Below are positions 9,473 through 16,957 of a DNA stretch of 64,000 bases, one piece after another. Position numbers and translations under genes: made by a program. Positions within the stretch are counted from its first letter, which is position 1. The number at the start of each line of letters is the position of its first letter. Below the pieces are notes generated by a model. The model was given only the letters and a program-made list of their open reading frames with translations. It was not told the DNA's origin and searched no databases. Source of the DNA: Burkholderiales bacterium (GTDB lineage: Bacteria > Pseudomonadota > Gammaproteobacteria > Burkholderiales > Burkholderiaceae_C); the NCBI GenBank assembly GCA_030604135.1, contig JAUVWL010000019.1:1-64000 (forward strand), read 5' to 3'.

Positions 9473-10063
9473 TCAGGACCCGAGGTCAACCGCCAGCCAG
9501 GCTTTCTGACCCTGCTTCACGCAGGCCGCACCCAGGGCGTTGGGCGACGGGCTCATGATGACCCGGCAGTGGCCGGGGCTGGCCAGCCAGCTGGCCATGG
9601 ACTGCGCGATAACCTGGTCAGGACGGCTGTGGCTGCCTTGCGGATGCGCGAGGATTTCACCGTGGTAGCGCGGCTGGTAGCCGGTGGCGCGGATGCGGTC
9701 GGCGCTGCTGCTGCCGTCCGAGCCGGTGTGGGAGAAGTAGCCTTTGCTGGCCATGTCACTGGCATGGCCGGCGGCGGCCTGGCCCAGCAGGGTGTTCCAT
9801 TGCAGCGCCGGTACGGCACCAAAGCTCTCGGCGCCGCAGCTGCGCCCCTGGGCCCGCGCTTCGTTGATGGCGTGCAGCAAGGCGGCAGCAAAGTCGGGCC
9901 GGTCGCAGCCCAGGCCGGCGGGCAGCTGGACGCTGCGAACATCGACGTTGCCGGCGTTGTTGCTGGCCGGTCCACGGGGGGCGGCATCTCCGTCACCACC
10001 GCCGCCACCGCAGGCCGCCAACACGACCACCGCCATCACACTGCCCCAGGTTTGCCAACGCAT
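9473..10063 (-). CDS. CAP/SCP-domain lipoprotein
   Basis: A 196-residue secreted protein of the CAP (SCP/PR-1) superfamily. The signal peptide ends in lipobox LAAC (Cys about residue 18) followed by GGGGGDGDAA, typical of exported lipoproteins. The CAP fold signatures are ALLHAINEARAQ, LQWNTLLGQAAAGHASDMASKGYFSHTGSDG and HGEILAHPQGSHSRPDQVIAQSMASWLASPGHCRVIMSP, with conserved His/Glu residues. Four cysteines outside the lipobox could pair. Function of bacterial CAP proteins is not settled. It lies upstream of pyk on the same strand, separated by 149 bp. Confidence 0.8.
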   Translation of the reverse strand: MRWQTWGSVMAVVVLAACGGGGGDGDAAPRGPASNNAGNVDVRSVQLPAGLGCDRPDFAAALLHAINEARAQGRSCGAESFGAVPALQWNTLLGQAAAGHASDMASKGYFSHTGSDGSSSADRIRATGYQPRYHGEILAHPQGSHSRPDQVIAQSMASWLASPGHCRVIMSPSPNALGAACVKQGQKAWLAVDLGS

Positions 10064-10291
10064 GTCGAACTCCCGAACTGCTTCGGGATCCGGTCACCGT
10101 GACCGGGTGCTCATGCACTGGAAATCCGAAGCTCTCGGAAGATCGATCGGCCCGCCAGAAGGGAACTGAAGGGGTAAAAGCGAGAAAAGAAGGGGGAATT
10201 TTCCCCTTATAGATCAATGGGTTTCAGATCGTTTCTGGCATGCATACCATGCCATTAACGCCCTTTGCAGAGGGTTGGCTAAGGCGTCGAT

Positions 10292-10771
10292 TCAGCGCAC
10301 CGCGGCTTCGCTGGGCGCGCGGCTCAGGGCGTTGTTTTCGGTCACCAGGCGGGCCAGCATGCGCATGAATTCTCGGCGCTCGTCCTCGCTCAGCGGGGCC
10401 AGGATCTGCTCTTGCGCCCGCAGCATGGCGGGCACCACCTCGCGCAGGGCCTGCTGACCGGAGAGCGTCAGCTCCAGCTCGCGCGCACGGCGGTCGCTGG
10501 GCGAGGTGCGGCGCAGCAGCCAGCCACGGGTCTCCAGCCGGTCCACCACACCCCCGGTGGTCGACGCGTCCAGCGCAATCGCGCGGGCGAGCGTGCGCTG
10601 GTCGATGCCCGGCTGGTTGGCCACCGTCTGCAGCGCGGCGTACTGCACCGGCGTGACCCCGGTCTCGCCGACCTCCTGCAGAAAGATGCCGACCGAAATT
10701 TGGTGCAACCGGCGGATCGCGTGGCCGGGCTGGCTGTCGATGTCGATGCGGGACGGATCGGGGGTGCTCAT
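10292..10771 (-). CDS. MarR-family transcriptional regulator of the gentisate operon
   Basis: A 159-residue MarR-type regulator, with the winged helix-turn-helix at about residues 45-110 (GVTPVQYAALQTV..DQRTLARAIALDASTTGGVVDRLETRGWLLRRTSPSDRRARELELT). The DRR wing and dimerisation helices at both ends are typical. Start ATG 10771 is preferred because an upstream extension to 10826 has little coding character; ribosome site is weak. It is divergent from the 3-hydroxybenzoate hydroxylase gene across a 110-bp gap with two dyads, so it most likely represses that operon and is released by an aromatic ligand. Confidence 0.85.
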   Translation of the reverse strand: MSTPDPSRIDIDSQPGHAIRRLHQISVGIFLQEVGETGVTPVQYAALQTVANQPGIDQRTLARAIALDASTTGGVVDRLETRGWLLRRTSPSDRRARELELTLSGQQALREVVPAMLRAQEQILAPLSEDERREFMRMLARLVTENNALSRAPSEAAVR

Positions 10772-10836
10772 GCCGTTGGTCGGCGCCTGCGGCGCCCAGG
10801 GATGCGGGGTATTGACCCATGGTAGCAGCACACATA

Positions 10837-10871
10837 TGATAAGCACACTTATTATTTGACGATCGATCAAA
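10837..10871. promoter_or_regulatory. Two dyads between marR and the gentisate operon
   Basis: First dyad: ATAAG (10839-10843), spacer CACA, CTTAT (10848-10852), embedded in an AT-rich promoter-like stretch. Second dyad: TTTGA (10855-10859) and TCAAA (10867-10871) around CGATCGA. They sit 12-44 bp before the hydroxylase start, and the second abuts its AGGAGA ribosome site. Their position fits operators for the divergent MarR regulator. Confidence 0.5.
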
Positions 10872-10882
10872 GGAGACAAGGC

Positions 10883-12094
10883 ATGAACCAACCATCCGAG
10901 TTGCCCGTCCTGGTGTCCGGCGGCGGCATTGGCGGCCTGGCCACCGCCCTCGCCCTGGTGCGCCAGGGGTTCAACGTGCAGGTTTTCGAGCAGGCGCCCG
11001 AGATCGGCGAGATCGGCGCCGGCATCCAGCTCGGGCCGAATGCCTTCCATGCTTTCGACGCCCTGGGCGTGGGCGACAAGGCACGCGGCCGTGCGGTCTA
11101 CACCGACTACATGTGCATGCACGACGCCATCGACGAGAGCCTGGTCGGCCGCATCGAGACCGGCGAGGCCTTCCGCCAGCGCTTTGGTAACCCCTACGCG
11201 GTGATCCACCGCGCCGACATCCACGGCTCGCTGCTCGAGGGCGCAGTAGAAACAGGACGCGTCGAGTTCTTCACCAGCACCCGCATCGAGAAGATCGAGC
11301 AGGACGAGGCCGCCAGGACCGTCACCGCCATCGACCAGAACGGCAGGCGCTGGGTGGGCCAGGCCCTGATCGGCGCCGACGGCGGCAAGAGTGTGGTGCG
11401 TGCGCAGTACGTGAACGATCCGCCGCGCGTGACCGGGCATGTGGTCTACCGTGCCGTGGTCGAGAAGGCCGACTTCCCCGATGACCTGAAGTGGAACGCC
11501 GCCAGCCTGTGGGCCGGCCCCAAGTGCCACCTGGTGCACTACCCGCTGCGCGGCGGCGAGCAGTACAACGTGGTGGTGACCTTCCACAGCCGCCAGCAGG
11601 AACAGTGGGGCGTGACCGACGGCAGCAAGGAAGAGGTGGAGAGCTACTTCCAGGGCATTTGTCCGAAGGCGCGGCAATTGATCGAGCTGCCCAGGAGCTG
11701 GAAGCGCTGGGCCACGGCCGATCGCGAGCCGATTGACACCTGGGTGTTCGGTCGCGCCACCCTGCTGGGGGATGCCGCCCACCCGACCACGCAGTACATG
11801 GCGCAGGGCGCATGCATGGCCATGGAGGATGCCGTGACCCTGGGCGAGGCCCTGCGCGTGACGAACAAGGACTGGGACGCTGCGCTGCAGCTCTACCAGA
11901 AGAACCGCGTGACCCGCACCGCGCGCATCGTGCTGTCGGGCCGCGAGATGGGCCGCCTCTACCACGCCGCCGGCGTCGAGCGCCTCGTGCGCAACAGCCT
12001 GTGGAAGGGCCGCAGCCAGGAGCGGTTCTACGATGCGATGGAATGGCTGTACGGCTGGAACGTGAGAAATTGCATCGCCCCCGAAGAGGCCTGA
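10883..12094 (+). CDS. 3-hydroxybenzoate 6-monooxygenase (FAD-dependent)
   Basis: A 403-residue class A flavoprotein hydroxylase that should convert 3-hydroxybenzoate with NAD(P)H and oxygen to gentisate. The FAD dinucleotide motif GGGIGG is at residues 13-18, the DG motif at ALIGADGGKSVVR and the GD motif at GDAAHP (Asp297). Close match in style to the 3HB6H/MhbM/NagX group: EIGEIGAGIQLGPNAFHAFDALGV and ATLLGDAAHPTTQYMAQGACMAMEDAVTLGEAL. ATG 10883 follows AGGAGA at six bases. It is the first gene of an operon with gentisate dioxygenase and fumarylpyruvate hydrolase, which supports the substrate; salicylate 5-hydroxylation would need a different enzyme type. Confidence 0.88.
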   Translation: MNQPSELPVLVSGGGIGGLATALALVRQGFNVQVFEQAPEIGEIGAGIQLGPNAFHAFDALGVGDKARGRAVYTDYMCMHDAIDESLVGRIETGEAFRQRFGNPYAVIHRADIHGSLLEGAVETGRVEFFTSTRIEKIEQDEAARTVTAIDQNGRRWVGQALIGADGGKSVVRAQYVNDPPRVTGHVVYRAVVEKADFPDDLKWNAASLWAGPKCHLVHYPLRGGEQYNVVVTFHSRQQEQWGVTDGSKEEVESYFQGICPKARQLIELPRSWKRWATADREPIDTWVFGRATLLGDAAHPTTQYMAQGACMAMEDAVTLGEALRVTNKDWDAALQLYQKNRVTRTARIVLSGREMGRLYHAAGVERLVRNSLWKGRSQERFYDAMEWLYGWNVRNCIAPEEA

Positions 12095-12103
12095 CGGCCT
12101 CCT

Positions 12104-12150
12104 CCCCCATCCGGGGGCAACCCCAGCGGCCCGGCAAAGCCGGTTCCGCG
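12104..12150. repeat. GC-rich dispersed intergenic repeat, copy A
   Basis: CCCCC-AT-CCGGGGG hairpin followed by GCGGCCCGGC, AAA and GCCGGTTCC. The same two-part layout (C/G-rich hairpin, then a GGCCCGGC-NN-AGCCGG dyad) occurs in the yajC-secD gap (39458-39503) and, in related form, inside the indolepyruvate oxidoreductase gene (63568-63645). It occupies the 104-bp gap between hydroxylase and dioxygenase genes. Confidence 0.5.
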
Positions 12151-12198
12151 GGGTTCGCTGGACAAGACACCTCGCTCACACACATCTGGAGACACCCC

Positions 12199-13233
12199 AT
12201 GAACGAACTCGGACGCCTGGAAGACCTGCCGCAGGACTACCGCGACGACCTCACGAAGCTGAACCTGGTGCCGCTGTGGCCGAGCCTGCGCGCGTTGCTG
12301 CCGCCGGGTGTGCCCGCGCGTGCCACGCAGGCCACGCACTGGCCCTACGCCACGCTCAAGCCCCTGCTGCTCAAGGCCGGTGAGCTGACCCCCATCGAGA
12401 AGGCCGAGCGCCGCGTGCTGGTGCTGGCCAACCCCGGCCACGGCCTGGAGAACATGAAGGCCAGCCCGGCCATCTACCTGGGCATGCAGCTGCTGCTGCC
12501 CGGCGAGTGGGCGCCCAGCCACCGCCACACGCCCAACGCGGTTCGCATGATCGTCGAAGGCGAAGGCGCCTACACCACGGTGGACGGCGAGAAATGCCCG
12601 ATGAGCCGGGGTGACCTGATCCTCACGCCCACCGGCCTGTGGCACGAACACGGCCACGACGGCACCAACCCGGTGGTGTGGCTGGACGTGCTGGACCTGC
12701 CGCTGGTGTATTACATGGAGGCCAGCTACCACATCAACGGTGTGCGCCAGACCGTCAAGCAGGGCAGCGGCGACCGCGCCTGGACCCGCGCCGGCGTGGT
12801 GCCCACCCAGGTGTTCAGCCGCAGCGACAAGCGCTACCCGATGCTGCGCTACCCCTGGGTCGATGCCCGTGCCGCACTCGTGGCCATGGCCGAGAACGAG
12901 CCGGACCTGGACTGCGTGCAGGTGACCTACGTGAACCCGGAGACCGGCGAGGACGCCGAGAACATCCTGGGCTTCTACGCGCTGATGCTCAAGCCCGGCC
13001 AGACGCTGACGCTGCCTGCGCGCTCACCCTCACAGGTGTTCCACCTGATCGAAGGCGGCGTCGATGTGTCCACCTGCGGCAAGACCTTCGCCCTGGTCGA
13101 GGCCGACACCTGCTGCGCGCCCGGCTACGAACCCGTCACGCTGACGAACCGCTCGGCCGACCAGCCCGCGTTTGCCTTCATCGCCGACGAATCGCCACTG
13201 CACCGCAAGCTCGGTGTGTACGAGACCCGATAA
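12199..13233 (+). CDS. Gentisate 1,2-dioxygenase
   Basis: A 344-residue bicupin iron dioxygenase that opens the ring of gentisate to give maleylpyruvate. The N-terminal cupin carries the iron ligands His108 and His110 in PSHRHTPNAVR, followed by IVEGEGAYTTVDGE and the third ligand in TPTGLWHEHGHDG. The C-terminal cupin (LPARSPSQVFHLIEGGVDVST) lacks the full ligand set, as usual. Length and motifs fit the family. Start ATG 12199 follows TGGAGA. It is the middle gene of the gentisate operon, 104 bp after the hydroxylase gene and 19 bp before the hydrolase gene. Confidence 0.92.
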   Translation: MNELGRLEDLPQDYRDDLTKLNLVPLWPSLRALLPPGVPARATQATHWPYATLKPLLLKAGELTPIEKAERRVLVLANPGHGLENMKASPAIYLGMQLLLPGEWAPSHRHTPNAVRMIVEGEGAYTTVDGEKCPMSRGDLILTPTGLWHEHGHDGTNPVVWLDVLDLPLVYYMEASYHINGVRQTVKQGSGDRAWTRAGVVPTQVFSRSDKRYPMLRYPWVDARAALVAMAENEPDLDCVQVTYVNPETGEDAENILGFYALMLKPGQTLTLPARSPSQVFHLIEGGVDVSTCGKTFALVEADTCCAPGYEPVTLTNRSADQPAFAFIADESPLHRKLGVYETR

Positions 13234-13252
13234 GCTTTTCAGAGACACCCAG

Positions 13253-13954
13253 ATGACCCAGTACCTCTTCTCCCCGCCAGCCGTCCAGTCCTTGCCGATC
13301 CGTGGCCGGGCCGAGCGCTTTCCCATCAACCGCATCTTCTGCGTCGGCCGCAACTACCATGCGCACGCCGTCGAGATGGGCCGCCCGGTCGACAAGAGCG
13401 TCGAGCAGGCCTTCTACTTCACCAAATCGCCGCAGACCCTGGTGGAAAGCGGTGCCACCGTCGCCTACCCGCCACGCACCAGCAACTACCACTTCGAGAT
13501 GGAACTGGTGCTGGCCATCGGCAAACCCGGTTTTCGTGTGAGAGAGGACCAGGCCCACGAGCTGGTCTACGGCTACGCGGCCGGCCTGGACATGACGCGC
13601 CGCGACCTGCAGCTGGTGGCGCGCGACAAGGGCCGCCCCTGGGACACCGGCAAGGATATCGAGCAAGGCTCGGTCTGTTCCGAGATCGTGCCCATGGAAG
13701 GCGTGGTCATCGACCGCGGCGCGATCGCACTCGAGGTCAACGGTCAGACGAAACAGTCGTCCAACGTGGACAAGCTGATCTGGAACATCCGCGAAATCAT
13801 CGCCGACCTGTCCACCTACTACCACCTGCAGCCCGGGGACCTGATTTACACCGGCACACCCGAGGGCGTGGGTGCTGTGGTGTCGGGCGATCGCATCACC
13901 GGTCGCGTCGAGGGGGTGGCCGACGTGGCGCTGACCGTTGGCCTCGCCGAGTGA
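13253..13954 (+). CDS. Fumarylpyruvate hydrolase (FAH family)
   Basis: A 233-residue fumarylacetoacetate-hydrolase-fold enzyme, expected to split fumarylpyruvate into fumarate and pyruvate. Landmarks: RIFCVGRNYHAHAVEMG, FTKSPQTLVE, the metal ligands in NYHFEMELVLAIG and AAGLDMTRRDLQ, NVDKLIWNIREIIADLS and PGDLIYTGTPEGVGAV. Start ATG 13253. It is the last gene of the operon and converges on the hemerythrin gene 33 bp away. A glutathione-dependent maleylpyruvate isomerase is not encoded beside it, so either an isomerase sits elsewhere or this enzyme acts on maleylpyruvate directly. Confidence 0.87.
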   Translation: MTQYLFSPPAVQSLPIRGRAERFPINRIFCVGRNYHAHAVEMGRPVDKSVEQAFYFTKSPQTLVESGATVAYPPRTSNYHFEMELVLAIGKPGFRVREDQAHELVYGYAAGLDMTRRDLQLVARDKGRPWDTGKDIEQGSVCSEIVPMEGVVIDRGAIALEVNGQTKQSSNVDKLIWNIREIIADLSTYYHLQPGDLIYTGTPEGVGAVVSGDRITGRVEGVADVALTVGLAE

Positions 13955-13987
13955 GGACCTGACGCATCGGCGTTCGGTCCAGCCGAA

Positions 13988-14548
13988 TCACACGCCCCGC
14001 CGCGCCATCATGTCGGCGCTCATCGCCTGCAGCGCATCGCCGCGCACGATGGCACGCGCGGCAGGGTAGACGACGCCATCCTCATCCAGCAGGTGCCTGC
14101 GGTACAGCGCATCGTAGCGGTCGAACCGCTGTTCGTCCTCAGCCGAAAAACCGGACCAATCTCCAGTCGCTTTGACCAGCCCCGTCAGCGCCTGGCGGAC
14201 CTGCGCCCACTGCACAGCCATTTCCCGGTGGTCCTGCTGCAGGCGAATGACCACGGCCACCACGGCCGGATCGCGCTGCGCCAGCAGGGGAGGAAACACA
14301 TGGCGTTCCTCGTCCTCGTGATGCAGGGGGCCGGCCTGATCGAAGTAGCGCAGCACATCCTGCGCCGCCTCGCGCCCCTGGATGTCCGCGCCATGGGCCC
14401 GGACGTGACCGCGCAATTTGCCCAGCAGGCGCAACAGGCGATCGACCCGCTCATGGCACGCGTCCAGCATCTCGAACGGGACCTCGAAACCCGCCGCTGG
14501 CGCCCGATGCCCGGGCAGACCGATGGGGTGCGAACGACTGCCGGTCAT
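13988..14548 (-). CDS. Hemerythrin-domain protein
   Basis: A 186-residue cytoplasmic protein with a hemerythrin-like four-helix di-iron domain: ligand candidates in DACHERVDRLL, LHHEDEERHVFPPL, RLQQDHREMAVQW and RRHLLDEDGVVYPAA. Such proteins bind oxygen or nitric oxide or take part in redox sensing. Start ATG 14548 lies four bases past the stop of the preceding small gene. It is the last of six tightly packed minus-strand genes that begin with a nitronate monooxygenase-like gene and include class II ribonucleotide reductase and nnrS, so a role under low oxygen or nitrosative stress is likely. Confidence 0.8.
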   Translation of the reverse strand: MTGSRSHPIGLPGHRAPAAGFEVPFEMLDACHERVDRLLRLLGKLRGHVRAHGADIQGREAAQDVLRYFDQAGPLHHEDEERHVFPPLLAQRDPAVVAVVIRLQQDHREMAVQWAQVRQALTGLVKATGDWSGFSAEDEQRFDRYDALYRRHLLDEDGVVYPAARAIVRGDALQAMSADMMARRGV

Positions 14549-14552
14549 CGCA

Positions 14553-14957
14553 TCAGCCCAGCTGGACCGCCCGGCCCTGCGGATCGAACGGGATGAAGTT
14601 ATGGATGCGGCCCTGGCGAATGGCCTCCACCATGCTCTGCAGCGGCTGGTCGGCATCGGCACTGGTCGGCGGTTTGCCGGGCGCACCCGACATTGCCGCG
14701 ACAAAGACCATGCCCCAGGCCTGACCCGTGCCTTCGGCCTCCTGTTGGAGTTGCTCGAACGAGGCCAGTTCGTCCGGGCTTTTGTCGACACACATTTTTG
14801 GTACCAGGGCACCACCCTCGCCGCGCTCGAAGCCGGCCCGCTGGGCGGGGGTGGCATCGTCCGGCAGCTCGATGGCGGCAAACACAAACAGAAGGCGTTG
14901 TGGCTGGGGCTGTGCACGGGCGGCGCTCAGCAGGTCCTCGAAGGTGGCGATGTTCAT
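14553..14957 (-). CDS. Small conserved protein linked to class II ribonucleotide reductase
   Basis: A 134-residue soluble protein (MNIATFEDLLSAARAQ..). I recall close relatives in Comamonadaceae carrying the label 'ribonucleotide reductase subunit alpha', a name taken from context rather than homology, since the protein is far too short for a catalytic subunit and has no radical-site cysteines. Visible features: LLFVFAAIELPDDATPAQ, a GGALVPKMCVDKSPDEL segment with the only cysteine, and GRIHNFIPFDPQG at the end. It lies 22 bp after a nitroreductase gene and four bases before the hemerythrin gene in the operon that contains nrdJ. Function unknown. Confidence 0.72.
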   Translation of the reverse strand: MNIATFEDLLSAARAQPQPQRLLFVFAAIELPDDATPAQRAGFERGEGGALVPKMCVDKSPDELASFEQLQQEAEGTGQAWGMVFVAAMSGAPGKPPTSADADQPLQSMVEAIRQGRIHNFIPFDPQGRAVQLG

Positions 14958-14979
14958 GTCTCTCTCGGGTATCTGTCGG

Positions 14980-15624
14980 TCAGGTGTCAGCGGCGGGGCC
15001 AGGCTCGCCCAGGCGCCGGAAATAATCGGCCACCACCGGGCGTGGTCGCCCCGGTTTGTGGCTGGCCACGGTGCCGATGCTGATGAAACACACCGCCTGC
15101 TCCGCGGCGCCGAGGCCGAACAGCCGCCGCAGGGGGGCCGACTTGAGGGCCTTGCCGCTGGTCAGCGCAGAGCCGAAACCGAGCGCGGTGGCCATGAGCA
15201 ACAGGTTTTGCACGGCGCAGCCAGCCGACAGCATGCGCTCGGACAGGTCGACCTCGGGGTCATCGCCGCGCTCGGCATCCACCACCGCCAGCATCAGCCA
15301 GGGGGCCCTGAAGGCCTTTTCCCGCGCCCGCTCGACTTCGTCCGCCGTGGCAGCGGCATCGCGTTCGAGCAAGGCCTGGGCAAACGCCTCGGCCAGCTCG
15401 CCACGCCGTGCAGATGGCACTTCGATGAAGCGCCAGGGCAAGAGCTGGCCATGGTCCGGGGCAGCCGACGCCGCGTTGAGGATGGTGTGCCGCTGAGCGG
15501 GATCGGGGCCGGGTTCGGTCAGCCGCCGGGGCAGCACGGTGCGCCGGGCCTGCAGGAGTTCGGCCGCCAGGGCGGGCCATTCGGTCGGTGGCATGTCGAT
15601 GAGATCGGACTTGCGGTTCAACAT
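14980..15624 (-). CDS. Nitroreductase-family flavoprotein
   Basis: A 214-residue FMN-dependent nitroreductase fold. The N-terminal RRTVLPRRL and AASAAPDHGQLLPWRFIEV segments match the FMN phosphate and ring-binding region, SAGCAVQNLLLMATALGFGSALTSG the dimer and FMN core, and EQAVCFISIGTVA the C-terminal strand. It most resembles the small YdjA-type group. Start ATG 15624 follows GAGGAG. It sits 16 bp after nnrS in the operon with the nitronate monooxygenase-like protein and class II ribonucleotide reductase. Substrate unknown; a role in removing nitro- or nitroso-compounds would fit the neighbours. Confidence 0.82.
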   Translation of the reverse strand: MLNRKSDLIDMPPTEWPALAAELLQARRTVLPRRLTEPGPDPAQRHTILNAASAAPDHGQLLPWRFIEVPSARRGELAEAFAQALLERDAAATADEVERAREKAFRAPWLMLAVVDAERGDDPEVDLSERMLSAGCAVQNLLLMATALGFGSALTSGKALKSAPLRRLFGLGAAEQAVCFISIGTVASHKPGRPRPVVADYFRRLGEPGPAADT

Positions 15625-15640
15625 GGCGCAGGCTCCTCGC

Positions 15641-16957
15641 TCAACCGGGGCGTCCATCGACGCGCGGGCGGCCGTACCAGCCCAGCAGACGCGCACCCCA
15701 GACCGCGCAGACCCCCACCCAGAGCAGCGCGGACAAGGCCGTGACCGCGGTCGGTTCGGGCAGCAGGACCGCCACGATGCGCAAGACCACCGCCAGCTGC
15801 AGGCACCAGAACAGGGCCCACACCAGGTTGTCGGCCACCAGGGTTCGACCACTGTGGCCACAGGACACCCGGGTCACCATGGCCAGCATCAGCGAGCCCA
15901 GGAAACCCATGGTCATGGCGTGCAGGGCTCCCAGACCCAGCAGCGGAATGCCGGTGCGCAGGCCCAGCAGCTGAGAGACGCCGGCCAGCACAAAGGACAG
16001 GCCCAGCCAGACAAAGCCCAGATGCAACATGGCCAGCAGCCGGATCTTCAGGCTTTGCACCAGCCCCCAGGCAAAGGCGAGCCAGAGAATGACACTGCCG
16101 GCGGCCAGTTCGAACAGGCCGCGCACCAGCATCCATTCACGGCCGACGGGCCAGCCGGCCCACTCGGCCCATACCGCCAGCCACTCGACCAGCACCATGA
16201 CCAGCAAGGCCCACAACACCCAGAAGGGGCGCCAGACCTCGACCATGGGCACCGCGCTGGAGGTGAAAAAAGGAATCATGCGGTGGGCCACCGCGACATA
16301 GGTCACAACCACAAAGCCCCACAGTCCGCTGCGCACCAGCGCCGCGCCCAGGTCCAGCCGGCCGGCCGGCAGGGCCAGCAGCAGACCGCCCAGCGAGAGC
16401 AGTCCGACGAGCCCGGCCACCGCCACCACCGTGGCATGCAGGCGGTCAGGCACCCGGCTTTGACGCAGCAGGCGGAAATAGCGCAGGTACATGCCCAGCA
16501 AACCCAGCCCTGCCAGCGCGAGTCCAGTCAGCGCCAGCCCCATGTGCCAGTGGGCACCGATCAGCCACAGCCACCAGCCGGCCGTCTGCGCCAGCAAGGT
16601 GGGCATCAGCTGGCGCGCCGACGGTGCTTCGACCGACAGCCACTTGGGTCCGGCGGTGAACAGGAATCCGGCGAAGAACAGGGGGATGAAGCCCAGGCCC
16701 ATCACCGCTCCGTGGGTCAGTGTGGGGGAGACCGCATAGCGCAGGCCGAGCTGACCGGTGAGGCGGTCCCACTGCACCAGTAACCACCACCCACCGGCAC
16801 CGATGAGCACCACCATGGCCAGCGCAAAGGCCAGGCGGTGGGGCGCCTGCAGCAGCCAGCCAGGCCGCCAGCCTTCAGAAGGGGGCATGACCCCGCGCAA
16901 GTCCGACCGCTGACCGGAGACGGGCAGCGGCAGCTCCTTGCGCGAGCTTGTGCTCAC
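15641..16957 (-). CDS. nnrS: NnrS family multi-spanning haem/copper membrane protein
   Basis: A 438-residue inner-membrane protein with about twelve hydrophobic helices, matching the NnrS family, which protects cells against nitric oxide and nitrosated thiols. Landmarks: THGAVMGLGFIPLFFAGFLFTAGPKWL, AHWHMGLALTGLAL, YVAVAHRMIPFFTSSAVP and LGLGALHAMTMGFLGSLMLAMVTRVSCGHSGR with family histidines. I chose GTG 16957: it overlaps the nrdJ stop as GTGA and has GGGGAG six bases upstream, indicating translational coupling. An ATG at 16888 is the alternative. It lies between nrdJ and a nitroreductase gene. Confidence 0.88.
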   Translation of the reverse strand: MSTSSRKELPLPVSGQRSDLRGVMPPSEGWRPGWLLQAPHRLAFALAMVVLIGAGGWWLLVQWDRLTGQLGLRYAVSPTLTHGAVMGLGFIPLFFAGFLFTAGPKWLSVEAPSARQLMPTLLAQTAGWWLWLIGAHWHMGLALTGLALAGLGLLGMYLRYFRLLRQSRVPDRLHATVVAVAGLVGLLSLGGLLLALPAGRLDLGAALVRSGLWGFVVVTYVAVAHRMIPFFTSSAVPMVEVWRPFWVLWALLVMVLVEWLAVWAEWAGWPVGREWMLVRGLFELAAGSVILWLAFAWGLVQSLKIRLLAMLHLGFVWLGLSFVLAGVSQLLGLRTGIPLLGLGALHAMTMGFLGSLMLAMVTRVSCGHSGRTLVADNLVWALFWCLQLAVVLRIVAVLLPEPTAVTALSALLWVGVCAVWGARLLGWYGRPRVDGRPG

